From positions 1 through 7,985 of the forward strand of contig CALANC010000225.1 in the NCBI GenBank assembly GCA_937925895.1: 7,985 nt of DNA. Reading direction: 5' to 3'. Position numbers and translations under genes: made by a program. The number at the start of each line of letters is the position of its first letter. Within the stretch, counting starts at the first letter, position 1. Positions 1 to 5,756 of this stretch are shown in pieces. The notes under the pieces are model-generated. The model saw only the letters and a program-made list of their open reading frames with translations. It was not told where the DNA came from and made no database searches. The DNA comes from an uncultured Desulfobacterales bacterium. GTDB taxonomy: Bacteria; Desulfobacterota; Desulfobacteria; Desulfobacterales; UBA11574.

Positions 1-41
1 TGAGGGATGTAATGAATCCCAAACTAAGAGACAGGCATTAA
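1..41 (+). CDS. C-terminal end of a DppC/OppC-like ABC permease (partial)
   Basis: Only the last 12 full codons and the TAA stop (39-41) are in the window. The frame starting at base 3 reads RDVMNPKLRDRH, and the two bases before it (TG) fit a Leu codon. This matches the usual C-terminus of the inner-membrane permease of dipeptide/oligopeptide importers, which commonly ends in a motif of the type LRDxxDPRLR. Two ATPase genes of the same transporter class follow on the same strand, which supports the reading. Family knowledge: this subunit forms half of the membrane channel with a DppB/OppB partner, expected just upstream. The identification rests on a dozen residues plus context. A different frame is open from base 2 to 76, but it matches nothing I recognise. 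Confidence 0.72.
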   Translation, partial: RDVMNPKLRDRH

Positions 42-82
42 ACATTTTTGGATCATCTTTAAAAGAGTTGAAATAATTCATA

Positions 83-114
83 AAGGATTCAAGGGTCCAA
101 GGGTCCACGGATTC
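83..114 (+). repeat. Four tandem octamers, consensus AAGGRTYC
   Basis: Four 8-base units lie head to tail: AAGGATTC (83-90), AAGGGTCC (91-98), AAGGGTCC (99-106) and ACGGATTC (107-114). GAGTGA and then an ATG at 122 follow directly. The units differ by only one or two bases from the consensus. From memory, short arrays of this kind are common between genes in Desulfobacterales, often just before small four-helix-bundle ORFs, as here. Their function is not known to me. The array lies between the transporter permease and ATPase genes and is outside any credible coding frame. Confidence 0.7.
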
Positions 115-121
115 GAGTGAA

Positions 122-217
122 ATGTTTAAAAATTACAGAGGTCGGAAAGTTTGGCAAATGTCATACGGACTTTGTTTCGGGATTTATAGCGCAACAAATT
201 TTTATGTTAGAAAGTAA
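122..217 (+). pseudogene. Truncated four-helix-bundle (S23/IVS-like) protein gene
   Basis: An ATG at 122 opens a 31-codon frame ending in TAA at 215-217. Its product begins MFKNYRGRKVWQMSY and continues GLCFGIYSATNF. This resembles the first helix of the four-helix-bundle family related to the protein encoded in 23S rRNA intervening sequences, whose members often start (K)NYRDLKVWQKSYELCLEIY. Full-length members are about 115-130 residues, so roughly three quarters is missing; similarity ends around residue 27 and the stop follows. Gly replaces Asp and Leu at usual positions (GR for DL), as expected for decay. Tandem octamers precede it, and the oppD GTG begins 5 bases after its stop. It is probably a non-functional remnant. 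It could instead be a short translated leader coupled to oppD, which I consider less likely. Confidence 0.6.
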
Positions 218-222
218 AGCAA

Positions 223-1239
223 GTGAAGCAAAACAATTTAGATCTACTATCAGTACATAATTTAAAAATCTACTTCCGGACGAATGACAGGCGTGCCCGT
301 GCCGTGGACGATATTAGTTTTGAGGTTCGAAGAGAGGAGACCGTCTGTCTTGTCGGTGAGTCAGGATGTGGAAAGACGGTTACCGCGCTGAGCATACTAG
401 GCCTGGTTGAGACACCTCCTGGAGAGATAGCAGGCGGAAGAATTATTTTCGAAGGTCAAAACCTTATGGATATGAATGAAGAAAAGATGGAGAAAATTCG
501 GGGAAAACGTATTGCAATGGTTTTCCAGGAACCTCTTACGTCGTTAAATCCTGTTTTTACCATTGAAGACCAGATCGGCGAGGCCATTAACACCCACCAA
601 GATATAGAGGGGGAAGAACTGCATAAGTCATGCGTTCAACTCTTAAAAGACGTGGGTATTTCTTCCCCGGAACAACGACTCAAGGACTATCCTCACCAGT
701 TTAGCGGCGGGCAGAGACAGCGAATAATGATCGCCATGGCACTATCCTGTGATCCCGATATTATTATTGCCGACGAGCCCACTACCGCACTTGATGTGAC
801 CGTACAGGCCCAGATCTTACAATTATTCGGGTCTATTCAAAAAACACGATCCATGTCCATTTTGTACATCACCCATGACCTTGGAGTCGTGGCGAATATA
901 GCCGATCGGATATATGTTATGTATGCCGGTGTTATTACCGAACAGGGGGATACGGCTCAAATTTTCCAGAACCCCCGGCATCCTTACACGCAGGGACTTC
1001 TGGCATCTTTGCCGGATCGCTCAAAGAGGGGACGGCGGCTTTACAGCATTCCCGGGGTAGTGCCAGACCCGGCCCACAAACCAAGCGGCTGTCCTTTTCA
1101 TCCCAGATGCTCCCATGCAATCTCGACTTGTCGGCATGAATATCCGGAGATGTGTAATTATGGCGAGGGACATCTAGCCCGCTGTCCGATAATATTCAAG
1201 AAAAGAGATCAACACAAGAAGAATGAATACGCCGAATAA
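223..1239 (+). CDS. oppD: Peptide ABC transporter ATPase, OppD/DppD type
   Basis: This is one of two cytoplasmic ATPases that power an Opp/Dpp-type importer for oligopeptides, dipeptides or a related ligand such as nickel chelates. The 338-residue product has Walker A GESGCGKT at 45-52, the Q-loop Gln at 102, signature FSGGQRQR at 160-167, Walker B IIADE at 181-185, the D-loop TALD, and switch His 218. After about residue 248 comes the C-terminal extension of this subfamily (HPYTQGLL), with Cys at 290, 296, 303 and 321. In some characterised members these cysteines hold an iron-sulfur cluster. Length is normal (E. coli OppD is 337). An in-frame stop at 208-210 makes GTG 223 the first possible start; its ribosome binding site is weak. 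It overlaps oppF by 17 bases. Opp versus Dpp and the ligand cannot be decided here. Confidence 0.93.
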   Translation: MKQNNLDLLSVHNLKIYFRTNDRRARAVDDISFEVRREETVCLVGESGCGKTVTALSILGLVETPPGEIAGGRIIFEGQNLMDMNEEKMEKIRGKRIAMVFQEPLTSLNPVFTIEDQIGEAINTHQDIEGEELHKSCVQLLKDVGISSPEQRLKDYPHQFSGGQRQRIMIAMALSCDPDIIIADEPTTALDVTVQAQILQLFGSIQKTRSMSILYITHDLGVVANIADRIYVMYAGVITEQGDTAQIFQNPRHPYTQGLLASLPDRSKRGRRLYSIPGVVPDPAHKPSGCPFHPRCSHAISTCRHEYPEMCNYGEGHLARCPIIFKKRDQHKKNEYAE

Positions 1240-2212
1240 TATTATCCTGCTAGTGGATGGCCTAAAAAAATATTTTCCTGTAAGGAGAGGTTTTTTTCAA
1301 AGAATCACCGATTGGGTAAAGGCCGTAGATGGTGTCAATTTACACATTGAGCGGGGAAAAACCATAGGCCTGGTTGGTGAGAGCGGTTGTGGTAAAACAA
1401 CCGTGGCCCGGCTCATATTGAAACTTTTAGAGTTGGATGAAGGAAAAATCATATTCAAGGGGATCGATATCAGTGACCTCACGGAAAAAGAGGTGAAACC
1501 ACACAGAAAAGAGATGCAGGTTGTTTTCCAAGATCCCTTTGGATCGTTGAATCCGCGGATGGCTATCGGCACATCCATAGAAGAGGGGCTTCGAATTCTA
1601 GGTGTTCAAAACAGCAGGAGTCGCGAAGAACGCCTTGCAGAGCTACTGAAGATGGTGGGCATGTCTCCTGACTGCGCCGATCGTTATCCCCATGAGTTTA
1701 GCGGCGGTCAACGGCAACGTATCGGCATCGCCCGTGCCTTGAGTGTGGAGCCTTCTCTGGTTATTTGCGACGAGCCCGTCTCTGCTTTGGATGTTTCTAT
1801 TCAAGCTCAGATCATCAATCTATTAAAAGACCTTCAAGATCAACTGGGAATAAGCTATCTTTTTATCTCTCATGATCTTAATGTTGTCGGCTATTTGTGC
1901 AATACGATCTATGTTATGTATAAGGGGCGTATCGTAGAGTCCGCACCTGCCGAGGCGCTTTTTGAAAACCCATGTCATCCCTATACCAAATCATTGCTCT
2001 CGGCAATTCCTGATCCCAAACCGAGGGAAAAGAAGGAGGTTAAATTTCAGGAAGGAGATTTTTCTGATTCTACGGAACCTTCATCCGGGTGTAATTTTCA
2101 GAAAAGATGCTCTATTGGAGAGCCACGATGTGAAAAAGAAGATATTACCCTTGAGAAAGTCGGGGAGGAGCATTTTGTCAGGTGCTGGAACGTATCTGAT
2201 AATAATTTTTAA
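1223..2212 (+). CDS. oppF: Peptide ABC transporter ATPase, OppF/DppF type
   Basis: This is the second ATPase of the importer, expected to pair with the OppD-type subunit under the two permeases. The 329-residue product has the subfamily's N-terminus (LKKYFPVRRGFF, where OppF/DppF insert a loop before KAVDGV). Walker A GESGCGKT is at 52-59, the Q-loop Gln at 103, signature FSGGQRQR at 159-166, Walker B LVICDE at 179-184, and switch His 217. The C-terminal extension starts at NPCHPYTKSLL and carries Cys 290, 296, 303 and 321, matching the cysteine spacing of its partner. Many OppF/DppF proteins lack this set. The ATG lies inside the end of oppD in another frame, so translation is probably coupled. 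AAGAAG just before the ATG is too close to be an ideal binding site. It is the last plus-strand gene before the convergent rpsI. Confidence 0.92.
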   Translation: MNTPNNIILLVDGLKKYFPVRRGFFQRITDWVKAVDGVNLHIERGKTIGLVGESGCGKTTVARLILKLLELDEGKIIFKGIDISDLTEKEVKPHRKEMQVVFQDPFGSLNPRMAIGTSIEEGLRILGVQNSRSREERLAELLKMVGMSPDCADRYPHEFSGGQRQRIGIARALSVEPSLVICDEPVSALDVSIQAQIINLLKDLQDQLGISYLFISHDLNVVGYLCNTIYVMYKGRIVESAPAEALFENPCHPYTKSLLSAIPDPKPREKKEVKFQEGDFSDSTEPSSGCNFQKRCSIGEPRCEKEDITLEKVGEEHFVRCWNVSDNNF

Positions 2213-2230
2213 GAATCAACACAAATTATT
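2201..2230. terminator. Weak AT-rich hairpin between convergent oppF and rpsI
   Basis: AATAATTT (2201-2208) and AAATTATT (2223-2230) form an 8-pair, all-AT stem with a 14-base loop. It overlaps the last codons and stop of oppF. The 35-base gap to rpsI has no GC-rich stem and no long T-run after the hairpin. If it terminates at all it is weak, though it could act on both strands. It is listed because two converging operons need a stop here and nothing better is visible. Confidence 0.22.
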
Positions 2231-2247
2231 TTAGACAAGCAAAAAAA

Positions 2248-2643
2248 TTAGCGTTTTGAAAATTGAAACCGGGCCCTTGCACCCTTTTGTCCATATTTCT
2301 TTCTTTCTTTAACTCTTGAATCACGTCTTACAAATCCGGCCTTTTTCAATATAGGCCTTAGGTCAGGATTGGCAGATATCAAGGCTCTGGTGATACCATG
2401 CCGGATTGCGCCGGCCTGTCCTGAAAAACCTCCACCAGCAACCCGAGTTTTTATGTCAAATGAGCCAAGCGTATTTGTCAAGACAAGCGGTTGAAGCAGG
2501 ATTGCTTTTACCGATTCAATTTTGAAATAATCATCAACGGGTCGACTATTAACGATAATTTCACCGTTCCCGGGCTTTAACCAGGTTCTGGCGATGGCAC
2601 TTTTACGCTTCCCGGTAGCATAATACACGTTTTCTTTTTCCAT
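2248..2643 (-). CDS. rpsI: 30S ribosomal protein S9 (uS9)
   Basis: This small-subunit protein contacts the 16S rRNA head; its conserved C-terminal tail reaches the P-site tRNA. The 131-residue product has the family's N-terminal [19 protein letters not shown], the central [19 protein letters not shown], and a basic C-terminus ending in QFSKR, so the tRNA-contacting tail is intact. The frame can be opened at a TTG at 2655. The ATG at 2643 is preferred because GAGGA sits 6 bases upstream on the coding strand and the protein then starts [14 protein letters not shown], as in relatives. It lies 32 bases behind rplM on the same strand, the standard rplM-rpsI pair, and is presumably co-transcribed from the rplM promoter. 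It converges on oppF. Confidence 0.97.
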   Translation of the reverse strand: MEKENVYYATGKRKSAIARTWLKPGNGEIIVNSRPVDDYFKIESVKAILLQPLVLTNTLGSFDIKTRVAGGGFSGQAGAIRHGITRALISANPDLRPILKKAGFVRRDSRVKERKKYGQKGARARFQFSKR

Positions 2644-2675
2644 ATAATTCCTCAAAAAAAATCCGGCTTGCTCTA

Positions 2676-3110
2676 TTAGAGCGTTAGAACCTCTGGCTGC
2701 TGAGCTTGGTGGGGGTGATGACTTCCCGCATAAACCTTCAACTTTTTAAAAAGCTTTCTGCCAAGTCTATTTTTAGGCAACATGCCTTTGACGGCGTAAC
2801 GAACAAGATCTTCAGGCTTTTTTTCCAATAGCTTCTGAGCAGTAATGGTTTTGAGCCCCCCAATGTAACCGCTGTGTCGATAATACTGTTTTTTTTCCCA
2901 TTTTCTGCCTGTTAAGACAATCTTATCGGCATTAATTACGATAACCCAGTCACCGGTATCCACATGGGGTGTAAAAAACGGATTGTGTTTTCCGCGAAGT
3001 CGAGCAGCGATTGTGCTGGCAAGCCGGCCAAGCACTGCGCCTTCGGCATCTATAATGCACCAATTTTCTTGGTTATCGCCGTATTTTGCACTAGTTGTAT
3101 ATTTTTTCAC
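2676..3110 (-). CDS. rplM: 50S ribosomal protein L13 (uL13)
   Basis: This is an early-assembling large-subunit protein that binds 23S rRNA. The 144-residue product (E. coli: 142) shows the family landmarks in order: [17 protein letters not shown] near 16-32, [22 protein letters not shown] at about 49-70, [12 protein letters not shown] at 76-87, and [24 protein letters not shown] at 106-129. The frame stays open upstream to 3170, but the GTG at 3110 is chosen: AGGAG (3120-3124) lies 9 bases before it, and the protein then starts [11 protein letters not shown], close to relatives. The upstream extension would also run across the predicted promoter. rpsI follows after 32 bases. Confidence 0.96.
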   Translation of the reverse strand: MKKYTTSAKYGDNQENWCIIDAEGAVLGRLASTIAARLRGKHNPFFTPHVDTGDWVIVINADKIVLTGRKWEKKQYYRHSGYIGGLKTITAQKLLEKKPEDLVRYAVKGMLPKNRLGRKLFKKLKVYAGSHHPHQAQQPEVLTL

Positions 3111-3141
3111 TGCATCTAGCTCCTGTAAATATAATCGGGTA

Positions 3142-3170
3142 CATGTAATTAAAAAATATGCCGGTGTCAA
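3142..3170 (-). promoter_or_regulatory. Sigma-70-type promoter for rplM-rpsI
   Basis: On the minus strand a perfect -35 box TTGACA (3165-3170) is followed after 17 bases by TACATG (3142-3147), which matches the TATAAT consensus at three of six positions. The start would fall near 3135, giving a leader of about 25 bases that includes the AGGAG site before the rplM GTG. The perfect -35, standard spacing and correct placement make it likely; the -10 is poor. Confidence 0.55.
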
Positions 3171-3239
3171 GGGAAAAGATAATTTCCAACATACTTATGT
3201 GAAGTCTGTGCAAGATTCAGGAAATAACAGATCGCAAAA

Positions 3240-3268
3240 TTGACACCAATAATTATTTCCAATATAAA
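3240..3268 (+). promoter_or_regulatory. Near-consensus sigma-70 promoter, plus strand
   Basis: TTGACA (3240-3245), a 17-base spacer, then TATAAA (3263-3268): eleven of twelve consensus positions with ideal spacing. This is the strongest promoter visible in the window. Transcription would begin near 3275, about 275 bases before the hydrolase ATG at 3550. It therefore drives either a long structured leader or a separate small RNA. It stands back to back with the rplM promoter about 70 bases away. Confidence 0.72.
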
Positions 3269-3274
3269 CTAAAA

Positions 3275-3400
3275 CTGCGTGAAAATATTTTAGCTGTGTT
3301 GCAGGGCGTTTGCAGTAGTTTACCACGACTGCACACCTTGTGCCTTGAAAATTCGGGCAAATCGGCAATTGCAAATTTTAGGCCTTGAACTGCAACAGCG
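3275..3400 (+). ncRNA. Candidate structured small RNA or 5' leader
   Basis: Immediately after the strong promoter the sequence can fold as a branched structure. The closing stem pairs GCTG and TTGCAG (3293-3296, 3299-3304) with CTGCAACAGC (3390-3399), giving ten pairs with a two-base TG bulge. Inside it are a hairpin TGCAGT/ACTGCA (3311-3316 with 3328-3333) and a longer hairpin GCCT plus AAAATT paired with AATTTTAGGC (3342-3353 with 3374-3383). A competing hairpin GCACA-CCT-TGTGC (3331-3343) would disrupt both inner hairpins. I found these pairings by eye, without an energy calculation. It does not match 6S RNA, tmRNA, SRP RNA or RNase P as I know them. No clear terminator with a T-run follows, so it may be the leader of the hydrolase gene. 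Confidence 0.3.
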
Positions 3401-3403
3401 AGC

Positions 3404-3433
3404 GCATTCCCCGCAGCTTGCTGCGGGGAATGC
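3404..3433 (+). repeat. REP-like perfect hairpin, 13-bp stem, CTTG loop
   Basis: GCATTCCCCGCAG (3404-3416) and CTGCGGGGAATGC (3421-3433) are perfect reverse complements around the tetraloop CTTG. There is no T-run after it (an A-run follows at 3443-3450), so it is not a standard terminator for the plus strand. The CCCCGCAG-CTTG-CTGCGGGG core is shared in form with the hairpin at 3501-3518 and resembles REP palindromes scattered between genes in many proteobacteria. Confidence 0.72.
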
Positions 3434-3479
3434 TAGCGAATCAAAAAAAAGACCAAATTCCTTACAGTCGCGCGAAGCA

Positions 3480-3493
3480 CTGCCGCACGGCAG
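3480..3493. repeat. Short perfect palindrome CTGCCG-CA-CGGCAG
   Basis: CTGCCG (3480-3485) and CGGCAG (3488-3493) are reverse complements separated by CA. It sits directly between the two REP-like hairpins and may belong to the same compound element. As RNA the two-base loop would force the innermost pair open. Confidence 0.5.
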
Positions 3494-3500
3494 AGCATTT

Positions 3501-3518
3501 CCTGCAGCTTGCTGCAGG
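3501..3518 (+). repeat. Second REP-like hairpin, 7-bp stem, CTTG loop
   Basis: CCTGCAG (3501-3507) and CTGCAGG (3512-3518) pair around the same CTTG loop, in the same orientation as the hairpin at 3404. The shared context is GAGC(GC)ATTYCC before the stem, and GGGATCTTCAAA follows it. Two flanking pairs (T-G, T-A) can extend the stem. It ends about 30 bases before the hydrolase ATG, so it could affect translation. Confidence 0.65.
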
Positions 3519-3549
3519 GATCTTCAAATATTTTCAAAAGAATACCGAT

Positions 3550-4317
3550 ATGTTTTCTGTTATCACTCTCAATATGCGTTTTGGGTTGGCTGACGACGGC
3601 TTGAATAGCTGGCAATACCGGAAAGAATGTTTTCCGTCTTTTTTGGAAAAATACGAGGTAGATTTCTTCGGTTTTCAGGAAGTAAATGACTTTCAGATAG
3701 ATTTCCTAAATAAAATTTTGACTGAATACCGCTTTATCGGCCGGCAACACAACTCACCTCCTTTTTGGCAAAACAATATTATCTTTTATAAGAAATCCTG
3801 GACATGTATTTATCAGGATTATTTTTTCCTCAGCCCCACACCCGATGTGCCTAGTCGCTTCCGAAAAAGTGTGTGGCCAAGACAATGTACAATCGGTTTG
3901 TTTAAAAACAGGGACCGTAAACTGGTGTGTGTCAACACCCATTTTGACTTTGATTCCTCCGTCCAGATCGAAAGCGCTAAAATTATTATGCGGCGATTGG
4001 CCAACATGCCACCTGTTGCTCCGGTAATCCTTGTTGGAGATTTTAATGCGATTCCCAATAGCCCATGCTATAATATTTTTACCGGCCACGATCAAAAGGT
4101 ACCGGCTGAAATTTCGTATTTCACCAACGTATTTAAAAGCCCTTTTCCAGGCACCTATCATGGATTTACCGGAGATCGAGAGGGGGATCACATCGACTGG
4201 ATCCTTTACTATGGCAAAATAGTGGTAAAAGATAGCATTACCCTCCGGGATACGATTAACGATCTTTATCTCTCCGATCATTTTCCACTTTATGCAGATT
4301 TTTGGTGGGAGGTATAG
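3550..4317 (+). CDS. Endonuclease/exonuclease/phosphatase-family hydrolase
   Basis: This is a metal-dependent phosphoesterase of the DNase I-like (EEP) fold; members cut DNA, RNA, phosphoinositides or sphingomyelin, and the substrate here cannot be told. The 255-residue product carries the full catalytic set: Asn8 in TLNMRFG, Glu44 in FFGFQEV, NTHFD at 129-133, VGDFNAIPNS at 162-171 with Asp164 and Asn166, DHID at 213-216, and the terminal SDHFPL with Asp243 and His244. There is no signal peptide or membrane segment, so it should be cytoplasmic. The frame is open back to 3385, but that stretch translates the REP-like hairpins. ATG 3550 gives MFSVITLNMRFG, a typical family start, despite a poor binding site (AAAAG, 9 bases upstream). 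It probably depends on the promoter at 3240 through a 275-base leader. Confidence 0.88.
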   Translation: MFSVITLNMRFGLADDGLNSWQYRKECFPSFLEKYEVDFFGFQEVNDFQIDFLNKILTEYRFIGRQHNSPPFWQNNIIFYKKSWTCIYQDYFFLSPTPDVPSRFRKSVWPRQCTIGLFKNRDRKLVCVNTHFDFDSSVQIESAKIIMRRLANMPPVAPVILVGDFNAIPNSPCYNIFTGHDQKVPAEISYFTNVFKSPFPGTYHGFTGDREGDHIDWILYYGKIVVKDSITLRDTINDLYLSDHFPLYADFWWEV

Positions 4318-4354
4318 GCTCATGAACCAAAATAATTTTATCCAGCCATCTATC

Positions 4355-4383
4355 TTGACATAAATCCACCAGGGAGATATGTT
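4355..4383 (+). promoter_or_regulatory. Sigma-70-type promoter for the GAF-HD-GYP gene
   Basis: A perfect -35 TTGACA (4355-4360), a 17-base spacer and TATGTT (4378-4383, four of six matches) lie in the 117-base gap between the hydrolase and the HD-GYP gene. Transcription would start near 4390, leaving a leader of about 45 bases that contains the GGAAGG binding site at 4422-4427. It suggests that the signalling gene is transcribed independently of the hydrolase. Confidence 0.58.
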
Positions 4384-4434
4384 TTAGACAATTCGGTTTT
4401 TTTCATATGAAATGGGAGACCGGAAGGTCGAAGT

Positions 4435-5667
4435 ATGCTTACTGACAAAGAAAAACTTGAAAAAATGGCCATGTTAGGTGTCGAACTTAACAAAGTCAGA
4501 GATGTTGATATTCTTTTGGAACGCGTCCTTAGTGATGCAAGAAGTTTTGTCAACGCTGACGCCGGGTCCATATACATCCGTGATAAAGAGTCCCTCAACT
4601 TCACTTATTCTCAAAACGATAGCTTGCAGACTCGCATCCCCGAAGGTGAAAAACTGATATACTCGACCTTTACCATGCCAATTGATAAAAAAAGCATTGC
4701 CGGATATGTAGCAGCCACCGGTGAACCGCTGAATATTGCGGACGTATACAGGATAGAACCTACAGCCCCCTATGGATTCAGCAAAAAATTTGATGAAAAA
4801 TCCGGCTACACAACCCGTTCGGTCTTCACCGTTCCCTTGATGACAACCAGAGGTGATGTTCTAGGTATCCTGCAGATTATTAATGCACAAGATGAAAACG
4901 AGCAAATTATCCCCTTTTCCGAAAACGATGAAAGGATGTTGCTTCATTTCGCAGGTATTGCTTCGGTTGCCCTTTTACGGGCACAATTGACCCGTACGAT
5001 TCTTCTCCGGATGATTCGCATGTCGGAGTTGCGTGACCCCAAAGAAACGGGGGCCCATGTAAACCGCGTGGGCAGCTACTCAGTGGAAATTTATACCCAT
5101 TGGGCCCGCCGTAATCAGATTGACAGCAAAGAAATTGAACGAAACCGGGACAGCCTTAGAATGGCAGCCATGCTCCATGATGTCGGCAAGGTAGCCATTA
5201 GCGATCAAATTCTGAAGAAGCCGGGCAAATTAACTGATGAGGAATTTGAAGAGATGAAACACCATACCACTATTGGCGCCCGTTTATTTCTTGACGCCCA
5301 ATCGGAATTTGACGAGGTGGCACAGGAAGTCGCATTAAATCACCACGAACGCTGGGACGGGGATGGGTATCCCGGTTATGTAGACGTGGAAACCGGAGCC
5401 CCTCTAAAGGGATATCCCCTGGTTGGCGGCAAACCGAGGGGAAAGAAAGGTGAAGAAATTCCAATTTTTGGAAGAATTGTCGCACTTGCGGACATTTATG
5501 ACGCCCTTTCTCATGCAAGGATCTACAAAGAAGCCTGGGATGAATCAAAGGTTCTCGAGACAATGAGATACGAGTCGGGGCGCAAGTTGGACCCAGTGCT
5601 GGTAGAGATTTTTTTCTCCAGGCTCCACGTTTTGCGCTCTATACAACATCGCTACAAGGAAGATTGA
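4435..5667 (+). CDS. GAF-HD-GYP protein, probable c-di-GMP phosphodiesterase
   Basis: This is a cytoplasmic signalling enzyme expected to hydrolyse cyclic di-GMP under control of an N-terminal sensor. The 410-residue product has a GAF domain at about 23-183, with typical SIYIRD, SIAGYVAATGEPLNIADVY and LGILQIIN segments. A linker helix leads to an HD-GYP domain at about 190-400. Visible catalytic elements are His208 in GAHVNRV, His248-Asp249 in MLHDVGK, His276/277, HHERWDGDGYPG at 303-314, and DIYDAL at 353-358, so it should be active. About 24 extra residues (roughly 315-338) sit between the GYP motif and the KGEEIP segment. Similar insertions seem familiar from deltaproteobacterial relatives. 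GGAAGG lies 7 bases before the ATG, a clear start. The GAF ligand is unknown. There is no transmembrane or receiver domain. Confidence 0.93.
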   Translation: MLTDKEKLEKMAMLGVELNKVRDVDILLERVLSDARSFVNADAGSIYIRDKESLNFTYSQNDSLQTRIPEGEKLIYSTFTMPIDKKSIAGYVAATGEPLNIADVYRIEPTAPYGFSKKFDEKSGYTTRSVFTVPLMTTRGDVLGILQIINAQDENEQIIPFSENDERMLLHFAGIASVALLRAQLTRTILLRMIRMSELRDPKETGAHVNRVGSYSVEIYTHWARRNQIDSKEIERNRDSLRMAAMLHDVGKVAISDQILKKPGKLTDEEFEEMKHHTTIGARLFLDAQSEFDEVAQEVALNHHERWDGDGYPGYVDVETGAPLKGYPLVGGKPRGKKGEEIPIFGRIVALADIYDALSHARIYKEAWDESKVLETMRYESGRKLDPVLVEIFFSRLHVLRSIQHRYKED

Positions 5668-5677
5668 GACCATGAAC

Positions 5678-5710
5678 CCCGGTTAAATATTAAATATGGA
5701 TTTAACCGGG
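5678..5710. terminator. 11-bp perfect hairpin between convergent genes
   Basis: CCCGGTTAAAT (5678-5688) and ATTTAACCGGG (5700-5710) are perfect reverse complements around an 11-base loop. It starts 11 bases after the HD-GYP stop, between two converging genes, where a bidirectional terminator is expected. No T-run follows on either strand, so it is not a canonical intrinsic terminator. It may instead be an RNA 3'-end stabiliser or a Rho-assisted stop. Confidence 0.45.
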
Positions 5711-5756
5711 CAGGCAAAATTGAACATTTTAAAGTGTTCTCTGATTTTGAAGGAAA

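Larger units (their letters stand above)
3111..3549. other. 439-base non-coding region with divergent promoters, a folded RNA candidate and hairpins
   Basis: No credible gene lies here. Reading from rplM outward it holds the rplM binding site and promoter (3120-3170), a 69-base spacer with a small inverted repeat ACATA-CT-TATGT (3189-3200), and a near-consensus plus-strand promoter (3240-3268). Next come a segment with nested complementary stretches (3293-3399), a perfect REP-like hairpin (3404-3433), a 14-base palindrome (3480-3493) and a second REP-like hairpin (3501-3518). Open frames from 3345 and 3385 run through the hairpins and produce only low-quality repeat translations. Confidence 0.75.

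Noticed and set aside
2..76. Open frame of 24 codons from the window edge, ending at TAA 74-76
   Set aside because: The alternative frame 3-41 matches the C-terminus of DppC/OppC permeases and fits the transporter context better.
3385..3549. N-terminal extension of the hydrolase reading frame (55 extra codons)
   Set aside because: It translates across both REP-like hairpins and the palindrome, has no match to the EEP fold, and the family's first beta strand starts right at ATG 3550.
3345..3593. 82-codon plus-strand frame with a TTG start
   Set aside because: It runs through the hairpins and into the hydrolase gene in another frame; its composition is that of translated repeats.
3754..4323. 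189-codon minus-strand frame
   Set aside because: It lies antisense to the hydrolase gene, which has a full set of catalytic motifs; no recognisable domain is seen in the antisense product.
4300..4332. Possible terminator after the hydrolase gene (TTTTGGT/ACCAAAA)
   Set aside because: Only seven mostly AT pairs with a 19-base loop spanning the stop codon, and no proper T-run; too weak to call.
5270..5563. 97-codon minus-strand frame
   Set aside because: It is antisense to the HD-GYP catalytic core and has no family features.
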